DNA of 64,000 bases from Pseudomonadota bacterium. Lineage in GTDB: Bacteria; Pseudomonadota; Alphaproteobacteria; SP197. The stretch is taken from positions 1 to 64,000 of the forward strand of contig JBCCIS010000007.1 in NCBI GenBank assembly GCA_039028155.1, written 5' to 3'. Shown here piece by piece: positions 1 to 9,274 of the stretch (its first letter is position 1; each line of letters opens with the position of its first letter). A model generated the notes under the pieces. That model searched no databases. It saw only the letters and a program-made list of their open reading frames with translations, and was not told the origin of the DNA. The position numbers were made by a program, and so were the translations under genes.

Positions 1-1
1 C

Positions 2-829
2 CACGACCTCGACAAGAACGCCGCCGAGGATCTGATCAAGGCCGGCGCGACCTGGGCGGACTCGCCGCGCGCTGCCGCTGATGGTGCCGATGCGGTGTTT
101 ACCTGTTTGCCGTCGCCCAAGGCGGCGACCGCCGTTGTCGCCGGTCCGAACGGGGTTCTCGAGGGCATCGGCGATGGTGCCGCCTGGATCGAGATGAGCA
201 CCAACGACGCCGACGAGATTGAACGTCTGGCCGGCCTTCTGGCCGAGAAGGGCGCGGCGACGCTCGAGGCGCCGGTTACCGGCGGCGTCCATCGCGCGGC
301 ATCGGGCGAAATCACGGTTCTGGTCGGCGGCGACAAGGCTGTCTTTGACCAACACCGCCCGGCGCTGCAGGCCATGGGTGGCGAGATCTTCCACATGGGA
401 CCGTTGGGCAGCGCGTCCGTCATCAAGGTCATCACCAACATGCTGGCCTTCATCCATCTGGTCGCGGCGGGCGAGGCGCTGATGCTCGCCAAGCGCGGCG
501 GCCTGGATCTCGCCCAGTCGTTCGAGGCGATCCGCGCGAGTTCCGGCAACAGCTTCGTGCACGAGACCGAAAGCCAGGTGATCCTGAACGGCAGCTACAA
601 CATCGGCTTCACCATGGACCTGGCTTTGAAGGACATGGGTTTCGCGCTCGGCATGGGCCGAAGCTTCGGCGTGCCGTTGGAATTGGCCGCCCTGGTCGAC
701 CAGTTCTTCGTGCGAGCACGCGAAGAGTACGGCGGCGACGCCTGGTCGTCCCAGGTCGTCAAGCTGCTGGAAGACGCGCTTGGCACCGACCTGCGCGCCG
801 ACGGTTTTCCGGCGGTGCTGGAGGGCTGA
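2..829 (+). CDS. NAD(P)-dependent beta-hydroxyacid dehydrogenase, 5' partial
   Basis: The reading frame is open from base 2, so the gene starts upstream of the window and the N-terminal Rossmann glycine motif is missing. What remains is typical of the 3-hydroxyisobutyrate dehydrogenase / tartronate semialdehyde reductase family: a CLPSPKA segment after the nucleotide-binding half, the substrate-binding stretch PVTGGVHRAASGEI, and the catalytic lysine region GSASVIKVITNML. Members oxidise or reduce short beta-hydroxyacids in the cytoplasm. The GTG at 95 opens an apparent ORF, but homology-like sequence continues upstream of it (HDLDKNAAEDL), so it is not the start. The substrate cannot be told from sequence. 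The next gene is convergent. Confidence 0.85.
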   Translation, partial: HDLDKNAAEDLIKAGATWADSPRAAADGADAVFTCLPSPKAATAVVAGPNGVLEGIGDGAAWIEMSTNDADEIERLAGLLAEKGAATLEAPVTGGVHRAASGEITVLVGGDKAVFDQHRPALQAMGGEIFHMGPLGSASVIKVITNMLAFIHLVAAGEALMLAKRGGLDLAQSFEAIRASSGNSFVHETESQVILNGSYNIGFTMDLALKDMGFALGMGRSFGVPLELAALVDQFFVRAREEYGGDAWSSQVVKLLEDALGTDLRADGFPAVLEG

Positions 830-859
830 CCTCACGCTCCACAAAGGGAAACGGTCGCG

Positions 860-2083
860 TCAATCAAACGTCGACGTTGTCTCGGAGCCGGCTTGCCGCT
901 TTTGCTTCGCGGCGTCAGGCGTTGTCATGTAGCGCCACACGCCGAATGCCACGAACAGGAAGGCGGTCGCCGCCGTCACGACGACAAAGCCGTGGGGGTT
1001 CCAGATATCCATGCCGCCGCCGGCCAGAACCGGGCCGGCAATGCTGCCGATATGGGTGATCATGACGAAGGCGGCGGTTGCCGCGCCCAGCTGGCCCGGG
1101 CCGAACAGTTCGCCCAGCCGGACCAGGCCCAGGGTATAGAGGCCGCCGCCACCGGCACCCCAGATGAACAGCAGGATCCAAAGCATCAGCGTGTTGTGGA
1201 AGACGACCGGCAGCAGCAGCGTCGCGATCAAGATGACGACGCCGCACAGAATGAGCAGCAGACGGCGGTTCACATGGTCGGCCATCCAGCCGACGGGGAT
1301 GGGTGCTGTCATGCCGCCGATGACCAGTGCGCTTAGGAGCGTGACCGCCTCGGCTTCGCTCAGACCGCTGCGCAATCCGTAGATCGGCAACTGCACGAAA
1401 AGCGCGACAAAGAGGACCCCTTCGACCAGGGCCGACAGCATCGGTGTCGGCGCCTTGCGGATGGCGGTGATCAGGCGGGTGCGATGTTCGTAGCTGGCGG
1501 CGGGTGCGGTGCCGAACGCCATCAAGAGCGGCGACATGGCGAGCATGATCAGGCAGGCGCTGGCGATGAACGGCAGGCTGCCTTCGGTGCCCATGACGCC
1601 CAGCACGATCGGACCGCAGAACATGCCGGCGGAAAACAGGGCGCCGTTCAGGCCGATGATTTTGCCGCGGTTCTGGTCGGTGACTGCCGCATTGACCCAG
1701 ATCTCGCTGCCGACCCAGTGGAACAGCATGCCGAAGCCGACGAGATAGCGCAGCACCATCCAGGCCCAGATGTTCTCCGTCAGCGTGAAGGCCAGGATAA
1801 CGATGACGTCGATGGCCCCGCTCAGAAACAGAAGGTTCAAAAGGCCGATCCGTTTGACCAGCATCGGCACGAGCGGTGCAAACATGATCGCCGCGACGTA
1901 GGGCAGCGCAGCGTTAATGCCGTTCATGGTCGTGCTGACGCCTCGCGCCTCCAGGTTCAGGGCGACCAGCGGATTGAACAGTCCGACATTGATGCCGATC
2001 ACCGCCATGCCGATCAAGACGGCTGTCAGGCCGCGTCGCCGCTGGGATGGCGTCAGGTCGGAGGTCGGTACTGGTGTTGTCAT
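860..2083 (-). CDS. MFS transporter (12 TM)
   Basis: This 407-residue, very hydrophobic protein has about 12 predicted membrane segments in two halves, the usual layout of major facilitator superfamily permeases. The N-terminus (PTSDLTPSQRRRGL) is cytoplasmic and basic before the first helix. A loop with MADHVNRR lies between halves, as in the MFS A-like motif. The fold suggests proton-coupled export or uptake of a small molecule; the substrate is unknown. It lies 76 bp downstream of the TauD-type oxygenase on the same strand and may be co-transcribed with it. The C-terminal tail is short, charged and disordered. Confidence 0.85.
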   Translation of the reverse strand: MTTPVPTSDLTPSQRRRGLTAVLIGMAVIGINVGLFNPLVALNLEARGVSTTMNGINAALPYVAAIMFAPLVPMLVKRIGLLNLLFLSGAIDVIVILAFTLTENIWAWMVLRYLVGFGMLFHWVGSEIWVNAAVTDQNRGKIIGLNGALFSAGMFCGPIVLGVMGTEGSLPFIASACLIMLAMSPLLMAFGTAPAASYEHRTRLITAIRKAPTPMLSALVEGVLFVALFVQLPIYGLRSGLSEAEAVTLLSALVIGGMTAPIPVGWMADHVNRRLLLILCGVVILIATLLLPVVFHNTLMLWILLFIWGAGGGGLYTLGLVRLGELFGPGQLGAATAAFVMITHIGSIAGPVLAGGGMDIWNPHGFVVVTAATAFLFVAFGVWRYMTTPDAAKQKRQAGSETTSTFD

Positions 2084-2159
2084 GGGGTTACCTGGGGGGC
2101 GAGACAGAATGGCGCGCGCGAAGACGCGCCAAGCGGGGATAACGGGGCCTTCGTGGTTG

Positions 2160-2984
2160 TCAGTGGGGCTTCAGCCTGGCGATGGTGAAACGCCTGCCAG
2201 ACCTGGTATGCGGATAGTAGTCCCACAGCGCCATGTGTTGGGTAACCCGATTATCCCAGAGCGCCACCGAATTCGTTCGCCAGCGGAAGCGGCACTGAAA
2301 GCGAGGATGGCGGATGTGGTCGAACAGAAACTGCAGCATCGAGTCGCTTTCGGCTTGCTCCAATTCCATGATGCGGGTGGTAAAGATCTCATTGACGAAC
2401 AGGGATTTGCGTCCACTGTCCGGGTCTGAGGCGACCACCGGATGGACGTTGGCCGGGTAAACGCCGTCGCGCGAGTTGGCGAGGTCGTAATCGAAGTAAC
2501 GGCCGAAGTCGTGCTGGGAATCGTGGCGGGCGGTCAGGCCTTGAAGTGTCTGTTTCATGCTGTCGGAAAGGGCGTCATAGGCGGCGATGGCGCTGGCGAA
2601 GATCGTGTCTCCGCCGGTCCTGGGTACATCGTAAAGGTGCAGGATGCTGCCCATGGGCGGCGCTTCGTCGCATGAAACGTCGGAGTGGAACAGGCGCCCG
2701 GAATAGGTCTTCGAGTTGGCATCGGTGTGGATCGCGATGACGCCGGGATGACCTTCGATATCCGGTTCGGTCGGATGGGTATGCGGGGCGCCCAGACTGC
2801 AGCCAAGTGCCGAGAGGCTTCCGGCATCAAGCGGCTGGTCGCGGAAGAAGATCACCAGATGGTCGTTAAGCGCCTGCAGCACGGCCTGGCGGTCGGCCGC
2901 GCTGAGCGGTTGAGTCAAGTCGATGCCGGACACCTCCGCGCCGATGGTCGGGGTCAACGGATCGATCTCGAGGCTTTTGCGCAT
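2160..2984 (-). CDS. TauD/TfdA-family Fe(II)/2-oxoglutarate dioxygenase
   Basis: A 274-residue protein with the TauD family pattern: N-terminal IDPLTPTIGAEVSGIDL, iron ligands HSD within LFHSDVSCDEAPP, a distal histidine in WDNRVTQHMALWDY, and the 2-oxoglutarate arginine in the RSGRRFTIARL tail. The family hydroxylates small acids (taurine, 2,4-D, alkyl sulfates), using oxygen and 2-oxoglutarate. I chose the ATG at 2984 because the family domain begins right there. The longer frame to 3080 adds 32 residues with no family resemblance. The substrate is unknown; the MFS gene downstream may move substrate or product. Confidence 0.88.
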   Translation of the reverse strand: MRKSLEIDPLTPTIGAEVSGIDLTQPLSAADRQAVLQALNDHLVIFFRDQPLDAGSLSALGCSLGAPHTHPTEPDIEGHPGVIAIHTDANSKTYSGRLFHSDVSCDEAPPMGSILHLYDVPRTGGDTIFASAIAAYDALSDSMKQTLQGLTARHDSQHDFGRYFDYDLANSRDGVYPANVHPVVASDPDSGRKSLFVNEIFTTRIMELEQAESDSMLQFLFDHIRHPRFQCRFRWRTNSVALWDNRVTQHMALWDYYPHTRSGRRFTIARLKPH

Positions 2985-3114
2985 GACATCACCCGGTGTT
3001 TGCAATGCGCTCACGCTAGAGCAGATCCCGGCATGATGGAATCGCTTCGCGAGGCCGTCGAGACGGGAGAGTCCGATCAACTGCGCATTGCCAGGGTAGG
3101 CAAGCAGCGACCAA

Positions 3115-3153
3115 CAAAAAAGTGGGGCGCGGGCCCTATGCGGCCCGCGCCCC
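3115..3153 (-). terminator. Rho-independent terminator of glnA
   Basis: A perfect 12-bp GC-rich stem (arms 3124-3135 and 3142-3153, loop CTATGC) is followed on the minus strand by a run of six or seven T residues (complement of 3115-3121). It sits about 20 bp past the glnA stop, oriented to end glnB-glnA transcription before the TauD gene. Confidence 0.9.
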
Positions 3154-3174
3154 GGAAACAGATAACAGGATTGA

Positions 3175-4584
3175 TCAGACGCTGTAGTACATGTCGAACT
3201 CGATCGGATGGGTCGTCGTCTCGAAGCGCAGGACTTCTTCCCACTTGAGATCGGCGTAACCCTCGATCAGGTCGTCGGTGAAGACGTCGCCCTTTTTCAG
3301 GAAGTCGCTGTCGGCCTCAAGGCTTTCCAACGCCTGGCGCAAGGAACCGCAGACCGTCGGCACGTCCTGCAGTTCTTCCGGCGGCAGGTCGTAGAGGTTC
3401 TTGTCCATCGCGTCACCGGGATGGATCTTGTTCTCGATGCCGTCGATGCCGGCCATCAGCATCGCCGAGAAGGCGAGGTAGGGGTTGCACGTCGGGTCGG
3501 GGAAACGGATCTCCACACGCTTGCCGTTGGGCGAGGCCGCGAACGGAATGCGGCACGAGGCCGAGCGGTTGCGCGAGCTATAGGCCAACAGGACCGGCGC
3601 TTCGAAACCCGGCACCAGGCGTTTGTAGCTGTTGGTCGACGCATTGGTGAAGGCGTTCAGCGCCTTGGCGTGTTTGATGATGCCACCGATATAGAACAGC
3701 GCGGTCTCCGAGAGATCGGCATAGCCGGTACCGGCGAACAGCGGCTTGCCGTCCTTCCAGATCGACTGATGGGTGTGCATGCCCGATCCGTTGTCATACA
3801 TGACAGGCTTCGGCATGAATGTCGCGGTCTTGCCGTAGCTGTGCGCGACCTGATGCACGACGTACTTGTACTTCTGCACATCGTCGGCCGACTTCACCAG
3901 CGTGTCATAGGTGACGCCCAGCTCATGCTGGGCCGGCGCCACTTCGTGATGGTGCTTGTCGATCGGCACGCCCATGGAGGCCATGGTGGTCAACATCTCC
4001 GCGCGGATCTCGCTGCCGCGGTCGACCGGCGCGACCGGGAAGTAGCCGCCCTTGTCGCGCGGCCGGTGACCCTGGTTGCCCTCTTCGTAGAAGGTGCCGG
4101 AGTTGTAAGGGCCTTCGTCGGAATCAAGGTCGTAGAACGTGTGATCGGCGTCGATGGAAAAGCGCACGCTGTCGAAGATGAAGAACTCCAGCTCCGGTCC
4201 AAAAAAGGCGGTATCGCCGATGCCGGAGTAGCTCAGATAGGCTTCCGCGCGCTTGGCGGTGGAGCGGGGATCGCGGCTATAGGCTTGGCCGGTCGACGGT
4301 TCGATGATGTCGCAGTTGATGACCATGGTCGGCTGCGGCTCGAACGGATCCATCACGGCAGACGAGGGGTCGGGGATCAGCGTCATGTCGGATTCGTTGA
4401 TCGCTTTCCAGCCGGCGATCGAGGAACCGTCGAACATGATGCCGTCGGTGAAGAAGTCTTCGTCGACCATGCGGTTGGCGATGGTCAGATGCTGCCACTT
4501 GCCGCGCGGATCGGTGAAGCGGAGATCGACAAACGGGATGTCGTCATCCTTGATCTGCTTGAGAAGGCTTTCGGCGTCGGACAC
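3175..4584 (-). CDS. glnA: Glutamine synthetase type I
   Basis: A 469-residue protein, the normal length for GlnA type I-beta, which makes glutamine from glutamate, ammonia and ATP as a dodecamer. Visible landmarks are the N-terminal beta-grasp [18 protein letters not shown], the [12 protein letters not shown] catalytic segment, the metal-ligand region [14 protein letters not shown], the ATP-site stretch [10 protein letters not shown], and [28 protein letters not shown] near residue 398 carries the tyrosine adenylylated by GlnE, so activity is probably controlled by adenylylation. It lies 47 bp downstream of glnB, the classic alphaproteobacterial glnBA operon, with a strong terminator behind it. 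Confidence 0.98.
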   Translation of the reverse strand: MSDAESLLKQIKDDDIPFVDLRFTDPRGKWQHLTIANRMVDEDFFTDGIMFDGSSIAGWKAINESDMTLIPDPSSAVMDPFEPQPTMVINCDIIEPSTGQAYSRDPRSTAKRAEAYLSYSGIGDTAFFGPELEFFIFDSVRFSIDADHTFYDLDSDEGPYNSGTFYEEGNQGHRPRDKGGYFPVAPVDRGSEIRAEMLTTMASMGVPIDKHHHEVAPAQHELGVTYDTLVKSADDVQKYKYVVHQVAHSYGKTATFMPKPVMYDNGSGMHTHQSIWKDGKPLFAGTGYADLSETALFYIGGIIKHAKALNAFTNASTNSYKRLVPGFEAPVLLAYSSRNRSASCRIPFAASPNGKRVEIRFPDPTCNPYLAFSAMLMAGIDGIENKIHPGDAMDKNLYDLPPEELQDVPTVCGSLRQALESLEADSDFLKKGDVFTDDLIEGYADLKWEEVLRFETTTHPIEFDMYYSV

Positions 4585-4631
4585 GGCTGTTGCTCCTTGA
4601 ATGCGAGAGTGTTGATGCGGTGAGGGTGGGT

Positions 4632-5060
<429 letters not shown>

Positions 5061-5112
5061 TTATCAATAAGTTAAGATAGAAATCTCATGTCGAGAATGA
5101 GTTGAGTATGCT

Positions 5113-5134
5113 GCCTAATTAGGCGTCTGCCTAA
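5113..5134. promoter_or_regulatory. Overlapping inverted repeats, possible operator
   Basis: Three copies of a GCCTAA/TTAGGC half-site are packed together: the perfect palindrome GCCTAATTAGGC at 5113-5124 and a second pair TTAGGC-GTCT-GCCTAA at 5119-5134. The cluster lies 67 bp before the aminotransferase start in the glnB/aminotransferase divergent region, which suits a dimeric regulator site. No regulator gene is adjacent, so the binding protein is unknown. Confidence 0.4.
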
Positions 5135-5200
5135 ATTTTGGTCAGTTGCGGCAGCCATGGTGCTGCGGCAAGGTGCGCCCGGCGTTTCCGGGAGGTCGTT

Positions 5201-6361
5201 ATGAAACCCGCCAATCAGGTGATGGACGGTCTGGGCACGACCGTTTTTGAGGTCATGTCGCGGCTGGCAATCGAGCACGGCTCGATCAATCTGGGCCAGG
5301 GCTTCCCCGACGAGGACGGACCGGAAGACGTGCGACGGGCGGCCGCCGATGCCTTGATGGCCGGCCCCAATCAGTATCCGCCCATGGCCGGTCTGCCAGA
5401 ACTGCGCCAGGCGATCGCCGCCCACGCGGCGCGGTTTTATGGTCTCGATGTCGACTGGCAGCGCGAGGTGCTGGTGACCTCCGGCGCGACGGAGGCGCTG
5501 GCCGACTGTTTCTTTGGCCTGCTGAACCCGGGTGACGAGGTTATCCTGCTCGAGCCACTTTATGACTCTTATCCGCCTATCGTGGCGCGCGCCGGCGCGG
5601 TGCCGCGTTACGTTCGCCTGGAACCGCCGGACTGGACGCTGCCGAAGGCAGCGTTGGAAGAGGCGTTTGGCCCGAAGACGAAAGCGATCCTCTTGAACAC
5701 GCCGATGAACCCGGCATCAAAGGTCTTCAGCGCCGAGGAGTTGTCGGCCATCGCCGAACTCTGCGTGCGTCACGATGTCGTCGCCATATGTGACGAGGTT
5801 TACGAGCACCTGGTGTTCGATGGCGCCGACCACCTGCCGCTCATCAATCTGCCGGGCATGCGCGAGCGAACCCTGCGGATCGGCTCGGCGGGCAAGATCT
5901 TCTCGCTGACGGGGTGGAAGGTCGGCTGGGTGGTCGGTGCGCCGGAACTGCTGGCGCCGATCATGAAGACCCATCAGTTCATGACCTTCACCACGCCACC
6001 GGACCTGCAGAAGGCGGTGGCCTATGGGCTTGCCAAGGACGATGGTTACTTCAGCGACTTGGCCGGCGACATGCAGGCCAAGCGCGACCGGCTTTCGGCC
6101 GGGCTCGCCCGCGCCGGTTTCGACGTCCTGCCGTCCGGCGGCACCTACTTCGTCAGCGCTGACTTCAGGCCGTTGGGTTTCAACGGCACAGACGAAGAGT
6201 TCTGTCGGCTCATCACGTTGGAAGCCGGCGTCACCGCGGTGCCGGTCAGCGCGTTCTATCGCACCGGCGAGGTGCACCACCTCGCGCGCTTCTGCTTTTC
6301 CAAACAGGACGACATTTTGGACGAAGCTTCAGACAGGCTGGCCAAACGGTTCGCAGCCTAG
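5201..6361 (+). CDS. PLP-dependent aminotransferase, class I/II
   Basis: A 386-residue fold-type I aminotransferase. Seen are the substrate segment LGQGFPDEDGPEDVR, LLNTPMNPASKVF (the NP-x-N/S family motif), CDEVYEHLVFDG with the pyridoxal-ring aspartate, and the Schiff-base lysine in SAGKIFSLTGWKVGW. The closest relatives I recognise are the methionine/kynurenine aminotransferase group (YbdL-like). I use the ATG at 5201 because GGGAGG lies 7 bases before it; the frame is open to 5138 without a ribosome site. The amino-donor specificity cannot be read from sequence. It stands alone, divergent from glnB. Confidence 0.88.
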   Translation: MKPANQVMDGLGTTVFEVMSRLAIEHGSINLGQGFPDEDGPEDVRRAAADALMAGPNQYPPMAGLPELRQAIAAHAARFYGLDVDWQREVLVTSGATEALADCFFGLLNPGDEVILLEPLYDSYPPIVARAGAVPRYVRLEPPDWTLPKAALEEAFGPKTKAILLNTPMNPASKVFSAEELSAIAELCVRHDVVAICDEVYEHLVFDGADHLPLINLPGMRERTLRIGSAGKIFSLTGWKVGWVVGAPELLAPIMKTHQFMTFTTPPDLQKAVAYGLAKDDGYFSDLAGDMQAKRDRLSAGLARAGFDVLPSGGTYFVSADFRPLGFNGTDEEFCRLITLEAGVTAVPVSAFYRTGEVHHLARFCFSKQDDILDEASDRLAKRFAA

Positions 6362-6383
6362 CGCAACAATCGACGGATCGAGA

Positions 6384-7049
6384 TCAGGTCCAGCTGCGCA
6401 CCGGGCCGGAGTCGACGTGCAGGAAGTCGGAGCGGGCATAGTAGCCGACGCCGCCCGCCTCCAGGTCAAGCGCGACAGCCCGCATCGATGCGGTGTCACG
6501 GTTGGGCATACGCACGTCGATTGCCTTGCCAACCATGTGATAGCTGTTCTTCGCAACGCCGCCGTTCTGTTCCGCCAGCATCGCATTGGTTGCCGGTGAC
6601 CGGTAACCGCAGACGACATAAAAGGGTTTGTCCGAACCCAAGCGCACACGCATGGCAGCCAGGATATCGAGCACCGCCGGATCGGTCGGATGCGTTTCGT
6701 TGCTGCGGTGGTCGCGAAGAATGTGGTCGATCTCGGCGAGCGCGTCGATCAAGACGTTGCCCTGCTCATAGTAGGGGACATTCAACTTTTCGCCGGTCCA
6801 CTGATGTTCGAACGAAATCGTCCGAACATCCCGGCTCAAGCTCTCCTCGACCCATTGTGGTTTCGGCTCGGGAATTGGCACGCCCGAGGCAATGTCAAAC
6901 TCAGGTTTTGTGCCGGGCAGGGGGACGGCCAAGGCTCTGCCCGTCTCCACCGCCGAAAAGCTTGCTGTGGCGGCCAAACCGCCGGCAACCATACGAAGTG
7001 CGCTGCGCCGGCTCAGCCCCCGGCGCGCAACGCCGTCCCTAACCTTCAT
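6384..7049 (-). CDS. DUF882/YcbK-like (MepK-type) murein endopeptidase, Tat-exported
   Basis: A 221-residue protein. It starts with a twin-arginine type signal (SRRSALRMVAGGLAATASF, residues about 11-29) ending near ALA. The catalytic half is a peptidase M15/DUF882 domain: VVCGYRSPATNAML followed by SYHMVGKAIDV, giving the H-x-x-G-x-A-x-D zinc-binding pattern, and a DFLHVDSG tail with a third ligand. MepK of E. coli, of this family, cuts 3-3 and 4-3 crosslinks in peptidoglycan. It follows the L,D-transpeptidase gene, as mepK follows ldtD in enterobacteria. The ATG at 7049 is preferred over an upstream TTG at 7079. Confidence 0.88.
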   Translation of the reverse strand: MKVRDGVARRGLSRRSALRMVAGGLAATASFSAVETGRALAVPLPGTKPEFDIASGVPIPEPKPQWVEESLSRDVRTISFEHQWTGEKLNVPYYEQGNVLIDALAEIDHILRDHRSNETHPTDPAVLDILAAMRVRLGSDKPFYVVCGYRSPATNAMLAEQNGGVAKNSYHMVGKAIDVRMPNRDTASMRAVALDLEAGGVGYYARSDFLHVDSGPVRSWT

Positions 7050-7171
7050 CGGTGTGCCCCGAATTGTGTACTCCCTCAATGGAGAGGGTCTAGCAACTTC
7101 CGGAGTAGCGTGTAAAGGACACGCCAGGAATCGGCGCGATCGCGGGCGCGCGGGTCTAGGTCAACTATATG

Positions 7172-7199
7172 AGAATAAACAGAAAAAGGGCGTTGTCAC
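7172..7199 (-). promoter_or_regulatory. Possible sigma-70 promoter for the DUF882 gene
   Basis: On the minus strand GTGACA and TATTCT are separated by 16 bases, in a locally AT-rich patch about 120 bases before the endopeptidase ATG. The match to consensus is partial. Confidence 0.35.
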
Positions 7200-7305
7200 A
7201 GTTTGGTCAGTGATATTGCCCCAACCGGTGGTATCACTCGAAAGTAGTAGTGTGGCGGAAATGTGGCGGCGATTGTTGCAGTTGTGTTGCAGCCGCGAAA
7301 ACGCC

Positions 7306-7330
7306 GCGCCCCGCCAAATCGACGGGGCGC
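7306..7330 (-). terminator. Hairpin terminator after the L,D-transpeptidase gene
   Basis: An 8-bp perfect stem GCGCCCCG/CGGGGCGC with a 9-base loop lies about 43 bp past the transpeptidase stop. On the minus strand it is followed by GGCGTTTT, a weak T-run. On the plus strand it is followed by AAAAGTTATTTTATTT, so some bidirectional function is possible. Confidence 0.6.
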
Positions 7331-7372
7331 AAAAGTTATTTTATTTCAAGTGACTAAGGTAAGTTCTTGTTG

Positions 7373-9136
7373 TCAGTTGGCAACTTCGGTCAAGGCCGCG
7401 GTGATGGTCGGCGAATCGGGGGTGTCGAAATGTTCAATTTCGAGCCCGTCGAGGGTTTCCATCAACGACACCAGGCTGGCGTGACCATTGTTATCCACTG
7501 CCACCAGCTGCTCAGACAGCGCCTGATCGTAACCGTAGATATCCTTGCGATAGTGAACGCGGCCGTCGTCGTCGGCCCAAGCGGTCACGTAGACCAGGTC
7601 GACCGGGATCGGTTCGGCCAGGCGTTGGTAGTGAGGCCGCGGCGCGTCCATGGCGGTCAGGATCTCATCGGGCGTCCACGCCTTGTCCAGACCATCAAGC
7701 ACGAAGTCGGCCAGCTCGACCGGCGAGCCGACGCGCACGCAGCCATGGCTCAGGCTCCGTTCGGCTTCGGTGAACAGGTGCCTTGAGCCGGTGTCGTGCA
7801 GGTAGATGTCCAAATCGTTCGACAGCGAAAAGCGGATCATACCAAGCGCGTTCGACGGGCCAGGCTCCTGACGCAGCATGTAGGGCAGATAGCTGGTCGA
7901 ATAGCTCATCCAGTCGACGCTGGCGGGGTCCACCTCGACATTGGCCGACCAGTCGGCGAACACACGGAAGTTGTTGTCGGTCAGATAGGTCGGGTCTTGC
8001 TGGATCTTCGGCAGCAGTTCGCGCCGGGCGATACGCTCGGGCACCGTCCAGGTCGGCGCGAACTTCACGTTGACGATCTGGTCGGCCAGCAACGGTGTCT
8101 TGTGGCGCGGCTTACCGACGATCACCGGCATGGTCAGCGCGACCTCGCCGTCGTGATAGGCAGTCAGCTGATAGCCCGCGACATTGATGACGATATGACG
8201 TCCGGTGAACAGCGAGGGGTCGGGCAGCCAACGCAGCCGCTCCAGGTTGACGGCGATCGTCTGCATGCGCTCGGCCGGCGACATGTTGAGGGCGGTCATC
8301 GTCTTCGGCCCGATGACGCCATCGTCCTCGAGCCCGTGGCGGCGCTGGAAGGCCTCGACAGCGGCGACAAGCGCGTCGTCATAAACCTCGCTTCGGGCAT
8401 CAAGGCGCTGGTCGACCGGGTTGACCGGACGCGGCACGCGATAATCGCCCAACGTGATCAGCCGGTCGCGGATCTCAGGAATGCGCGCGTCTGCCTCGCC
8501 GGCACGGATCAGGCCCTGACGTTCTAGATCTTCCCAGGGCAGGGGCGCCAGATAGCTGAGTTCGGAAAACTCAACCACCAGGGCGCCGTAACTGCCATGA
8601 AGCGGCGCGGTGCTATGGAGCCACGCGCCGAAATCCCGGGCACCCAGACCGTCTATCAGCAGGTCGACCGGATCGACGGCGGCATCGATCCGCGAGTGCC
8701 AGTTCGTTGCGCTGGGGTCGGCGCGGCCGGACGCCTGGTCGCCGACATAAGCAAGCATGGCCGAGGAGAGGGCCAGATCGATATAGGTAACCCCCTCAAC
8801 CGAAAGACTTTCCGGCGGCAGAGCCATCAGCTGGCTCAATGTGTCAGCGCCGTACCGCGTGTTGTTGATTCCGTGCCAATTCGAGACGTCCAGTACCGCG
8901 ATGGCATCATGGGCCCGGGCGGACCAGCCGGTCTTCTGCCACCAGATCGGCTGATAGCCTGTGCCCGCGTAGAGCGCACGCAAATCACCGGTCAAATCGG
9001 TCTCGATAGCCCCGGAATCGCCATAAAGCGCCGCCAACAGGCGGTTTGTGACGTCACCTTTGTCGGGCGCTGCTGCAGCTGCGGCGGGAAAGAGTGCGAG
9101 GGCAACAACAACCAAAAACGCTGAAATACGGATCAT
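7373..9136 (-). CDS. L,D-transpeptidase, YcbB/LdtD type
   Basis: A 587-residue exported protein. A signal peptide (FLVVVALALFPAAAAAAP) is followed by a scaffold domain, a peptidoglycan-binding repeat around VEAFQRRHGLEDDGVIGP, and a YkuD catalytic domain with the active-site motif LSHGCVRVGSPVEL. Length and domain order match E. coli YcbB/LdtD, which makes 3-3 meso-DAP crosslinks in the periplasm using tetrapeptide donors. The next gene on the strand is a MepK-like endopeptidase, a partner that would open such crosslinks. A hairpin terminator follows the stop. The ORF begins with ATG next to the signal sequence. Confidence 0.93.
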   Translation of the reverse strand: MIRISAFLVVVALALFPAAAAAAPDKGDVTNRLLAALYGDSGAIETDLTGDLRALYAGTGYQPIWWQKTGWSARAHDAIAVLDVSNWHGINNTRYGADTLSQLMALPPESLSVEGVTYIDLALSSAMLAYVGDQASGRADPSATNWHSRIDAAVDPVDLLIDGLGARDFGAWLHSTAPLHGSYGALVVEFSELSYLAPLPWEDLERQGLIRAGEADARIPEIRDRLITLGDYRVPRPVNPVDQRLDARSEVYDDALVAAVEAFQRRHGLEDDGVIGPKTMTALNMSPAERMQTIAVNLERLRWLPDPSLFTGRHIVINVAGYQLTAYHDGEVALTMPVIVGKPRHKTPLLADQIVNVKFAPTWTVPERIARRELLPKIQQDPTYLTDNNFRVFADWSANVEVDPASVDWMSYSTSYLPYMLRQEPGPSNALGMIRFSLSNDLDIYLHDTGSRHLFTEAERSLSHGCVRVGSPVELADFVLDGLDKAWTPDEILTAMDAPRPHYQRLAEPIPVDLVYVTAWADDDGRVHYRKDIYGYDQALSEQLVAVDNNGHASLVSLMETLDGLEIEHFDTPDSPTITAALTEVAN

Positions 9137-9274
9137 CTGGTCCCATCCTGGGTAAATCGTCCCTCACCCGTCGCAACATGTGGGCCAGAACATGGCGGAT
9201 TACAGGGGGTGGGGGCGCAAATGTGTGTGACGTCACAGATCTGGCGGTCGATCGCCATCGCCTCGGCCAACGCC

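Larger units (their letters stand above)
7050..7372. other. Intergenic region between L,D-transpeptidase and endopeptidase genes
   Basis: This 323-bp gap holds no convincing gene on either strand. It contains a hairpin that ends the transpeptidase transcript and, closer to the endopeptidase, a weak promoter-like pair, so the two cell-wall genes are probably transcribed separately. Confidence 0.6.

Noticed and set aside
3208-4623. Long plus-strand ORF (471 codons) over glnA
   Set aside because: It is the frame-complementary shadow of glnA, common in GC-rich genes with strong third-position bias.
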